A DNA stretch of 64,000 nucleotides from Streptomyces sp. AA1529 (GTDB taxonomy: Bacteria; Actinomycetota; Actinomycetes; Streptomycetales; Streptomycetaceae). Of the stretch, positions 8,052 through 14,543 are shown in pieces (within the stretch, counting starts at the first letter, position 1; the number at the start of each line of letters is the position of its first letter). The stretch lies in the NCBI RefSeq assembly GCF_000280905.1, contig NZ_ALAP01000103.1, positions 158,137 through 222,136 on the forward strand, in the 5' to 3' direction. Both the position numbers and the translations under genes were made by a program. Under the pieces are notes generated by a model. It was given only the letters and a program-made list of their open reading frames with translations, made no database searches and was not told the DNA's origin.

Positions 8052-9170
8052 ATGGCATCGACCACGCCTGATGAGGCGTCACTCCTCGCCGAATTGCAGA
8101 AGGTTCGGCGTGCGGGACTGGTCCGGCTGCGGGGGCGCGTGCTGCCTGGGCTGGAGTCGACCGCGGCGGTGGCGGCCCCCGGTGCCCGCACCCCCGGCGC
8201 CGCCGTAGAGGCGCTGCTGCGGCTCGCCGTGGCCCGGTTGGACGCCGGTACGCTGCGCACCGCCGCCGAGTACACCCTGGGGCTGGCGCAGGGCACCCGC
8301 GACTGGCCCGCGGCCTCCCGCCGCGCCAGGGCGGCCTCGGTGTACGGGGTGAGTGTCGAGCGGTTCCGCAAGGACCACGAGGTGATGGTCCTCGGGCAGG
8401 TCGCCGAGCACATCGTGCGCCTCGCGAGCCGGCCGGCCGCCGAGGCTGCCGGAGGCGCCGGGGCACGGACCGCGGACGGGGGCGGCTCGGGTACGCACCG
8501 CACGGTAGGGATCGCGGTCGGCGGCCGGACCGTGGCGTTGACCCTCCATGTGCACCCGGTGGATCTGCTGCGCGACGTGGACGTGGTCGTCTCCCCGGTC
8601 AACGTCCATCTCGCGCTGCCCGAGCGCTTCAAGTCCTCCGTCGCCGCGTCGCTGCGCCGGGCCGCCGCCGTGCACGGAGTGACCGGGGACCTGTTGGCGG
8701 ACCCGCTCCACGACGAGCTGCTCGGCTGGGCGTCCCGGCACGGTGCCGCCGGGCGTGCGGTGCTGCCCGGCACGGTGGCCGCCACCGGCGCGGGGGCGCT
8801 GACCGGGCAGGGGGTGCGGCGGATCTACCACGCGGCGGTCGCCGTCCCGCGGGCCGGGACCAACGACTACGACGTGCTGCAGTCCGATGTCACCCGGGCC
8901 GCGTCCCGGGCGCTCGCGGTTCTGGCGGAGGAGCACGACCGCTTCGACCCGCCGCTCCGCTCGGTGTGCTTCCCGCTGCTCGGCTCGGGGCGCGGCGGGC
9001 TGTCGTACGGTGCCGGTCTCGCCGCGGTATGGGCCGCGGTGGAGGCGGACGCGGCGCGCGGCGCGGACTGGGACATCCATTTCGTGGTGCGTTCGCCGGA
9101 GGCGGCGGCGCTGGTGGAGCGGCTTCCGGCCGGGATCCGCCCGGCACACGACCGGCGGGCGACCAGATGA
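8052..9170 (+). CDS. Macro-domain protein (predicted ADP-ribose/NAD-metabolite binding)
   Basis: 372 residues from ATG 8052; an in-frame GTG at 8037 is possible. The C-terminal half has macro-domain features: a DVVVSPVNVHLALP strand-loop in the place of the ligand-binding 'NAAN' motif, RRIYHAAVAVP, and a late FPLLGSGRGGLSYGAG loop that binds the diphosphate in this fold. The strand DWDIHFVV closes the domain. The N-terminal ~120 residues are helical and unassigned. It directly follows a RES NADase-type toxin, so it could sense or remove products such as ADP-ribose-1''-phosphate, or bind an ADP-ribosylated target. That link is inferred from proximity. The canonical NAAN asparagines are replaced, so binding without hydrolysis is plausible. 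Confidence 0.75.
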   Translation: MASTTPDEASLLAELQKVRRAGLVRLRGRVLPGLESTAAVAAPGARTPGAAVEALLRLAVARLDAGTLRTAAEYTLGLAQGTRDWPAASRRARAASVYGVSVERFRKDHEVMVLGQVAEHIVRLASRPAAEAAGGAGARTADGGGSGTHRTVGIAVGGRTVALTLHVHPVDLLRDVDVVVSPVNVHLALPERFKSSVAASLRRAAAVHGVTGDLLADPLHDELLGWASRHGAAGRAVLPGTVAATGAGALTGQGVRRIYHAAVAVPRAGTNDYDVLQSDVTRAASRALAVLAEEHDRFDPPLRSVCFPLLGSGRGGLSYGAGLAAVWAAVEADAARGADWDIHFVVRSPEAAALVERLPAGIRPAHDRRATR

Positions 9171-9222
9171 CCCGGTGGAATGGGAGTGCGTCCCGCGCCG
9201 CGTGAGCCGGTGCGGAGGATGT

Positions 9223-9258
9223 GTGCGGAAGGGCGCGCCGGGGGGTGCCCTTCCGCAC
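9223..9258. terminator. Strong hairpin between the macro gene and the vWA/kinase operon
   Basis: A perfect 12-base inverted repeat, GTGCGGAAGGGC (9223-9234) and its complement (9247-9258), with a 12-base loop, lies 53 bases after the macro-gene stop. It probably ends the first transcription unit. Downstream, TAGGCT at 9299-9304 lies at -10 distance from the ATG at 9311, suggesting a new, possibly leaderless, transcript; no good -35 was found. Confidence 0.6.
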
Positions 9259-9310
9259 GAAGTTTCCCTGGAACACGTCGTTTTGACGGCGCATCACCTA
9301 GGCTTCGCGG

Positions 9311-9559
9311 ATGGGCGGCGGGATGGCGGAATGGGCTCACGGGGCGCCGGGCCGGACCGTGACCTGGCCGGCTCCCGACACCTACGTACTGGTCGAGGGC
9401 GTGCTGCTGCGGATGCTTCCGGACGACCCCGGGACACCCGCGGGAACGGAGGTCGTCGTGGGGTACGACACGGAGCGGCGGCGGCTCGTCGCATACCGGG
9501 AGCCGCCCGCCGGGTCCGCCCCGGCGGTCCAGGAGGAGGACGGGGGTGGCCGAGGATGA
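9311..9559 (+). CDS. Small conserved-type protein at the head of the vWA operon
   Basis: 82 residues (or 78 from the second ATG at 9323). It has a compact beta-like middle (TYVLVEGVLLRMLPDD, then GTEVVVGYDTERRRLVAYREPP) and an acidic/Gly tail. No family is recognised. The ATGA overlap with the vWA gene supports that it is translated. There is no clear ribosome binding site for 9311, but TAGGCT seven bases upstream fits a leaderless start. A structural partner or adaptor of the vWA protein is possible, but nothing in the sequence proves it. Confidence 0.55.
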   Translation: MGGGMAEWAHGAPGRTVTWPAPDTYVLVEGVLLRMLPDDPGTPAGTEVVVGYDTERRRLVAYREPPAGSAPAVQEEDGGGRG

Positions 9560-10326
9560 GCACACCCGGCTTCGGGCCCGCGGAGAGCTACGACGAGCGG
9601 CAACCCGTCGTGCTGCTCCTGGACACCTCGGCCTCCATGGCGCGGCCCGCGGAGAGTCCGCGGATCGACGAGCTCAACGCGGCGCTCGTCCGCCTGTTCG
9701 ACGGCGTGCGGGTGAAACTGCGCCTGCGCGCCCGGGTGGAGCTCTGCCTGATCACCTTCGACTCGCGGGTGCGCGTCCTCGACCCCGCGCGGGGCGACCT
9801 CGTTCCCGTCGGGGAGGCCCCGGCCGACCGGCTCTTCGTGCCGGTCGACGAGCTGAGCCCGCCGCACCTGGAGGCGTCCGGGCTCACCCGGCTCACCGAA
9901 GCCGTGGAGACCGCCCTGGTCCTGGCCGGCGACCGGTACCGGACGCTGCAGGAACAGCGGGTGCAGGTGCGGCGGCCGTTCCTGTGGGTCCTGACGGACG
10001 GAGCACCCAGCGACGCGCACGGCCGCCGCGCGGACCCCGCGACTGTCGCCGCCACGGCGCAGAAGGTGCGCGGCGGGGAGGAGCAGGGCGAATGCGTCCT
10101 CCTGGCGGTCGGAGTGCGCGGCGCCGACCTGGAACTGCTCCGGGAGCTCGCGCCCAACGGGGCGCTGAGACTCGAGGGCCTGGACCTCGAGCAGATCCTG
10201 GAGGCCATGTTCCGGAGCTCGGACGTCATCGGAGCCTGCGCGGCCGTCGACGACATCCACGAGCAGGTGTCGGCCGAGATGAAGCGGCAGGAGCGGATGC
10301 GGCTGCTCGAGGAGAAGCACCTGTGA
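9556..10326 (+). CDS. von Willebrand factor A (vWA) domain protein
   Basis: 256 residues. The metal-ion-dependent adhesion site is intact: DTSAS at residues 23-27, a Thr in SGLTRLTEAV, and the late Asp in VLTDGAPSD. It is cytoplasmic, with no signal peptide or membrane segment. A short helical tail (EMKRQERMRLLEEKHL) follows the domain. vWA proteins of this compact type act as adaptors with AAA+ ATPases, phosphatases and kinases in bacterial signalling and conflict systems. The start overlaps the upstream small gene and its stop overlaps the PP2C start (GTGA), so stoichiometric expression is expected. Confidence 0.85.
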   Translation: MSTPGFGPAESYDERQPVVLLLDTSASMARPAESPRIDELNAALVRLFDGVRVKLRLRARVELCLITFDSRVRVLDPARGDLVPVGEAPADRLFVPVDELSPPHLEASGLTRLTEAVETALVLAGDRYRTLQEQRVQVRRPFLWVLTDGAPSDAHGRRADPATVAATAQKVRGGEEQGECVLLAVGVRGADLELLRELAPNGALRLEGLDLEQILEAMFRSSDVIGACAAVDDIHEQVSAEMKRQERMRLLEEKHL

Positions 10327-11231
10327 TCGTCGCGGGGGCCAGTGTGCAGGGCACCGGCCATCTGGCCGCCGGACGGGACTGCCAGGACGCGTTCCGAGCG
10401 GCCGACCTGGGCGACGCGGTGGTGCTCGCCGTGGCGGACGGCGCCGGCAGCAGGGAGCGCAGCGCGCTCGGTGCACACCTCGCCGTGGACACGGCCTGCC
10501 GGGTGCTGGCCGAAGAGATCCCCGGCCCGCACGAGCCCCCCGCGGCGTGGACGGGATGGGCCGCCGCGCGCGGCGCACGACTGGTGGCCGACCATCTGCG
10601 GGCCGTCGAAGGGATACTGCGCGCGGCCGGGCCCCCGGCACGATCCGGGCGGGCCGAGCCCCCGGAACCGTGCGGGCTGCCGCGGGCGATCCAGGAACCC
10701 TCCGCGCCGCCGGTGGACACCGGAGCGCTGGCCGCCACGGTGGCCGCGGCTGTCCTCCGTCCGCCCTGGGTCGTGTTCGTCGCGGTCGGCGACTGCTTCG
10801 GCACGGTACTCACCCGCAAAGCGGCCGACCCCGGGCCGCCTCCCGGGCCCGGCGGGCCGCCGCCGGAGACCGCGGAGCGGTGCCACCTCGTCCTCCCGCC
10901 GCCCGCACCCGGCGGACCCGGCCCGGTCTTCCTCTCCTCGCCCGGCGCCGCGCTGCGGGTGCGGACGTTCGCCCTGTGGGAGCCGGAACTGACCGGAGTG
11001 GTCCTGGCCACCGACGGCTGTACGGCGCTGACCCTCGACCACCCCTCGGCCCGTGCGCTCCCGCCGCAGGCCGGTCCGCTGCCCTCGGAGCGGTTCTTCT
11101 GCGGACTCGCGGCGACCCTCCGCGCCAACGGCGGCGACGCCGAACCCCTCAGAGCCCTGCTCGCCGGCCCGGAGGCAGCGCGTACCGGTGACGACCTGAC
11201 AGTGCTGTGCGCCCTGACGGACGGGTGGTGA
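10323..11231 (+). CDS. PP2C-family protein phosphatase
   Basis: 302 residues, GTG start overlapping the previous stop. The N-terminus GASVQGTGHLAAGRDCQDAF and the LAVADGAGS metal-binding motif are those of the PP2C group that accompanies vWA and kinase genes. A VLATDGC motif and the final GDDLTVL motif supply the other metal aspartates. Two Pro-rich loops (~residues 100-130 and 170-200) are insertions. It should remove phosphate from Ser/Thr, the natural counterpart of the kinase encoded next with a 4-base overlap. Substrates are probably system components but are unknown. Confidence 0.85.
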   Translation: MIVAGASVQGTGHLAAGRDCQDAFRAADLGDAVVLAVADGAGSRERSALGAHLAVDTACRVLAEEIPGPHEPPAAWTGWAAARGARLVADHLRAVEGILRAAGPPARSGRAEPPEPCGLPRAIQEPSAPPVDTGALAATVAAAVLRPPWVVFVAVGDCFGTVLTRKAADPGPPPGPGGPPPETAERCHLVLPPPAPGGPGPVFLSSPGAALRVRTFALWEPELTGVVLATDGCTALTLDHPSARALPPQAGPLPSERFFCGLAATLRANGGDAEPLRALLAGPEAARTGDDLTVLCALTDGW

Positions 11232-12337
11232 CGGTGTCTCTCACGGTGGTGTCCTCCGCCGGGCACGCATGGCGCCTCACCGAGCGGATCGGCAGCGGCT
11301 CGGAAGGGGTGGTCTACGGCGTCGAGGACGACTGGCCTCTGGTGGCCAAGCTCGTCCCCGACCCGCCGGACCCGGTCGCCTACCGGCGCCGCCTCGCCCG
11401 GCTGGTCCGGCAGCGCCGCGAGCCGCGCACGGTCCGGCTGCTCGCTGCGACACCCCCGCGGGCCGCCTGGCCGATGGTGCTGGTGCGCACCCGGAACGCG
11501 GACGCCGACGGCTATCTGATGACCGACATGCGCCACGCCTACCGGCCGTTGGCGCAGCTGCTCTTCCCCACCCCCCGTAGGTACTTCCTGCCGGACGCGA
11601 CCTGGGAGACCGCGCTCGCCGCCGCCTGCTCGCTCGCCCGGCTCCTCGCCGACCTGCACGCCGAGGGCTATGTGGTGGGCGATCTCAAGCCCGACAACCT
11701 CTGGGTGGACGACCGGGGCGGAGTCGGCGTGGCGGACGTGGACTCCTGGCAGTTCCGGGACGGTGCCGACGTGTTCCCCGGACGGATGAGCACCCCCGGC
11801 TACACGGCCCCGGAGCGGATCGGCGTACCCGCCGCCACCCCGCCGGACAGCACCTCGGACGACTTCGTTCTCGCCGTCCTCGTCCACCAGCTGCTGGCCG
11901 AGGGCCTGCATCCGTTCGCCGGTCACCCCGCGGACGGGGCCGGCTACCGCTCCTACGACGACAACGTCCTGCGGGGACGCTGCCGGCTGCTGGACCGGCT
12001 GTCGGTCGTGCTGCCGCCGTCCGCGCCGCCCATGGATCTGCTGCCGCGGCGGATCCGGGAGCTGCTCCGTGCGGCGTTCGGCGGAGTGCGCCCCACCGCG
12101 GCCGTCTGGGCCGAGGCGCTGGCGGCCGAAGCGGCCCCCGGACGACTGCGGACGTGCCGGGTCGACGCGGGGCACGTGCACACGATCGAGCGCCCGTGGT
12201 GCCCCTGGTGCGACCTGGCCGGCCGGGGCGCGGACCGTTCCGGAGACCGGGCGGGACGAGGCGACCCGCCCGCCGACGGTCCGGCCGGGACCGGACGGGA
12301 GCGGAACGGGGCGCACGCAAGGAGGGACGGCACATGA
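11228..12337 (+). CDS. Serine/threonine protein kinase-like protein, degenerate DFG
   Basis: 369 residues from GTG 11228. The glycine loop GSGSEGVV is at residues 22-29, the ATP-anchoring Lys is in VAKLV (Lys 41) and the catalytic loop is GDLKPDN. The magnesium-binding DFG is replaced by DVD (VADVDSWQF), a change common in the short kinases that travel with vWA and PP2C genes. PGYTAPE is the activation-segment end. The C-terminus has a CPWC knuckle (HVHTIERPWCPWC), possibly part of a small zinc site, then a disordered tail. No membrane segment or extracellular sensor is present, so it responds to a cytoplasmic signal. Activity is likely but not certain given the DFG change. Confidence 0.82.
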   Translation: MTVSLTVVSSAGHAWRLTERIGSGSEGVVYGVEDDWPLVAKLVPDPPDPVAYRRRLARLVRQRREPRTVRLLAATPPRAAWPMVLVRTRNADADGYLMTDMRHAYRPLAQLLFPTPRRYFLPDATWETALAAACSLARLLADLHAEGYVVGDLKPDNLWVDDRGGVGVADVDSWQFRDGADVFPGRMSTPGYTAPERIGVPAATPPDSTSDDFVLAVLVHQLLAEGLHPFAGHPADGAGYRSYDDNVLRGRCRLLDRLSVVLPPSAPPMDLLPRRIRELLRAAFGGVRPTAAVWAEALAAEAAPGRLRTCRVDAGHVHTIERPWCPWCDLAGRGADRSGDRAGRGDPPADGPAGTGRERNGAHARRDGT

Positions 12338-12984
12338 CGGAGAGGACCCGGCTCTCGGTGGCCCGGACGCTGGACCGCTGCACCGTCCTCGGCCCGGGGA
12401 CCCGTGCGGTGCTCTGGGTGCAGGGCTGCCCGCTGCGCTGCCGGGGGTGCGTCGCGGCCGAGACGCTGCCCTTCGAGGGCGGCACCGACCGGAGCGTGTC
12501 CGAACTCGCCGACTGGCTGTGCGGGTTGCCGGACGTGGAGGGCGTCACCCTCTCCGGCGGAGAGCCCTTCAGCCAGGCGGCCGGGCTGGCGGCACTGCTC
12601 GACGCGGTCCGCGCGCGGCGCCCCGGTTTCAGCGCGATGGCCTACTCGGGCCTCCGATACGAGGCCCTGTGCAGGGGCGGGGCCGACCGGCTCGCCCTGC
12701 TGCGGCGCCTCGATCTCCTCGTCGACGGACCCTACGTGGCGGCCCTGCACGGCAGCCTGCGCTGGCGGGGCTCCTCGAACCAGCGCCTCGTCGCGCTCAC
12801 CGACCGTTACCCCGACCTGCGTTCCGAACCCGACACCAGCGCCGGGATCGAGGTGTCCGTGGAGCCCGGAGGGGCGCTCTCCTGGGCCGGGGTGCCGCCG
12901 ACGCCCGGATTCCGCGCGGGACTCGAGGCGCACCTCGCGGAACGCGGCTTCGTGCTGCACACCCAGGCCCGGAGGGACACATGA
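12334..12984 (+). CDS. Radical SAM enzyme, activase-type (NrdG/PflA-like)
   Basis: 216 residues from ATG 12334, preceded by AAGGAGGG; an in-frame extension upstream has no such site. The cluster motif CPLRCRGC (Cys 32, 36, 39; CxxxCxxC) binds the 4Fe-4S cluster and GVTLSGGEPF is the SAM-binding GGE motif. The protein is short, like glycyl-radical-enzyme activases, but no glycyl-radical enzyme is encoded nearby. WRGSSNQRLVALT and the C-terminal ISVEPGG-type strand complete a partial TIM barrel. It overlaps the kinase and coiled-coil genes by 4 bases. The substrate is unknown; modification of a partner protein or a small molecule in the system is the most direct inference. Confidence 0.85.
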   Translation: MTERTRLSVARTLDRCTVLGPGTRAVLWVQGCPLRCRGCVAAETLPFEGGTDRSVSELADWLCGLPDVEGVTLSGGEPFSQAAGLAALLDAVRARRPGFSAMAYSGLRYEALCRGGADRLALLRRLDLLVDGPYVAALHGSLRWRGSSNQRLVALTDRYPDLRSEPDTSAGIEVSVEPGGALSWAGVPPTPGFRAGLEAHLAERGFVLHTQARRDT

Positions 12985-14543
12985 GTGGATCACCGAAGTA
13001 CAGCACCGTCTCGGTCGCTGCCGCCTACGCCCGGCGTGAGGCGCAGCGCCGTGCCCAGCGTGAGGCCGAACGCCGCAGCCGGCAGGAACAGCGCGCCCGG
13101 GAGCGCGCCGAACTCGCCGCCCGGCGGGCCCGCGAGCGGGCGGCGCGCCGGGATCGGGCGCGGGCCGACGTCGAGCGCAGGCAGCGGGAGGCGGCCGATC
13201 GGCGGGCCGCGGAGCAGGAGGCGCACGCCTCCCGGGTACGCGAGGAGCAGGCCGCTGCTGACTCCCGCCGCCTCGACGAGGTGAACGACCTGCTCGTCCG
13301 GGTGCGGACCGTCGAACCGGACGCCCCGGCCGCCGAACTCGCCGCGGTCGAGGGGCGGTTGGTCCAGTTGCGCGGGGAGGTCGGCAGTGGGGAGCCGCTC
13401 GGCGGGGCGGTCGAGGAACTGCGCGGCCGCCTCGTCCTGCTGAGCAGCCGAGGCGACGCCCCGCAACCGGACGCCGGCTACGACGCCGTACTGGCGCGGT
13501 TCGAACAGCAACTGGCCGCGGTCGGGCCGGACGGCGCGCTACACGACCCGGAAGGCCGGCGGCACTGCACCGAACTGCTCGACCGATTGCGGGCCGCGGC
13601 CGGATCGGGCGCGGCGATCCGCTTCGCCGCGCTGCTCGGCACGGTGGAGCACGCACTCACCCGCCATGCCGGCACCGCGCAGCGCCACGCCGACCAGGAG
13701 CGGTTGCGGGCGGCGGAGGAGCGGCGGCGGAGCGAGGAGCACGCCGCGGCGCGGGCGGCGGCCGATCAAGTCGCCGAAGAAGCCGCGGAGGCCGCGCAAG
13801 CCGCGGAGGCCGCGCAAGCCGCGGAGGCCGCGCAAGCCGCGGAGGCCGCGCAAGCCGAGGAAGCTGAGGACGCTGAGGAAGCAGGGGACGCCGAGGAAAT
13901 GGCCGTACACGAGCGGCGTGCGGCGGCGCTCGTCGAGGCGGCCGACCGGCTGGGCGTCGTGCGCACCTCCGCCGAAGCCGTGGCGGCGGAGGCCCGCGAA
14001 CTGGCGGATCCGGACCTTGCCGTCCGCGTCGAACGGGCGCTGCACACCGTCACCGGTGCCCTGGGCGCGCAGGCGGCCGAGGACGCCCTCGAAGCGGTCG
14101 GTGCCCTGGAGCGGCTGCTGCCCGAGGCCGAGGCCCGGCTGGACGAACTCCAGTTGACCTTCACCCGGCGCAGCGACCTCGCCGAGGCGCTCCAGGACGC
14201 CATGTGCGGGGAGGGGTTCACCTTCACCGAGGGCAGCGAGCAGGGCGCGGCCTTCGTGCTGCGTTTCGAGCGTCCCAGCGGGGCGCGGTACGAGACGACG
14301 GTCGCCACGGAAGCCGACGGCACCCCCGTGCTCGTGTACCACGTCGAGGGCGAACCCGACGTGACGCTGCACCCGGCGGCGGAGGGCGCGGTCTGCGACC
14401 GTACCGAGGATCTGCTGGAGCGGGTGCATGAGGCGATGGGCGAGCGGGACGGCTTCCTGCCGGGCGAACTCACCTGGCAGGGCAAACCCCCCAGAGGGCA
14501 GGCCGGGTCGCTGCCTGGTGCGGGGCGGGGGCGGCGCGGGTGA
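12981..14543 (+). CDS. Long Ala/Glu/Arg-rich coiled-coil protein
   Basis: 520 residues. It begins SVAAAYARREAQRRAQREAER and continues as a highly charged coiled coil to about residue 110. A helical globular part follows, then an (AEAAQA)n repeat at about residues 268-291, and a C-terminal compact domain (about 400-500) with LQLTFTRRSDLAEALQDAM and a beta-rich segment. No catalytic motif is visible. GGAGGG precedes the ATG, which overlaps the radical SAM stop. Its length and heptad pattern suggest a scaffold or a substrate for the AAA+ and Hsp70-like proteins encoded next; this is inference from position. Confidence 0.8.
   Translation: MSGSPKYSTVSVAAAYARREAQRRAQREAERRSRQEQRARERAELAARRARERAARRDRARADVERRQREAADRRAAEQEAHASRVREEQAAADSRRLDEVNDLLVRVRTVEPDAPAAELAAVEGRLVQLRGEVGSGEPLGGAVEELRGRLVLLSSRGDAPQPDAGYDAVLARFEQQLAAVGPDGALHDPEGRRHCTELLDRLRAAAGSGAAIRFAALLGTVEHALTRHAGTAQRHADQERLRAAEERRRSEEHAAARAAADQVAEEAAEAAQAAEAAQAAEAAQAAEAAQAEEAEDAEEAGDAEEMAVHERRAAALVEAADRLGVVRTSAEAVAAEARELADPDLAVRVERALHTVTGALGAQAAEDALEAVGALERLLPEAEARLDELQLTFTRRSDLAEALQDAMCGEGFTFTEGSEQGAAFVLRFERPSGARYETTVATEADGTPVLVYHVEGEPDVTLHPAAEGAVCDRTEDLLERVHEAMGERDGFLPGELTWQGKPPRGQAGSLPGAGRGRRG
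13782..13853 (+). repeat. Four perfect 18-bp tandem repeats inside the coiled-coil gene
   Basis: The unit GCCGCGGAGGCCGCGCAA occurs four times in direct succession (13782, 13800, 13818, 13836), encoding AEAAQA each time, and decays into similar EE/EA repeats downstream. In-frame copy-number change would lengthen the helix by multiples of six residues without a frameshift. Confidence 0.9.
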
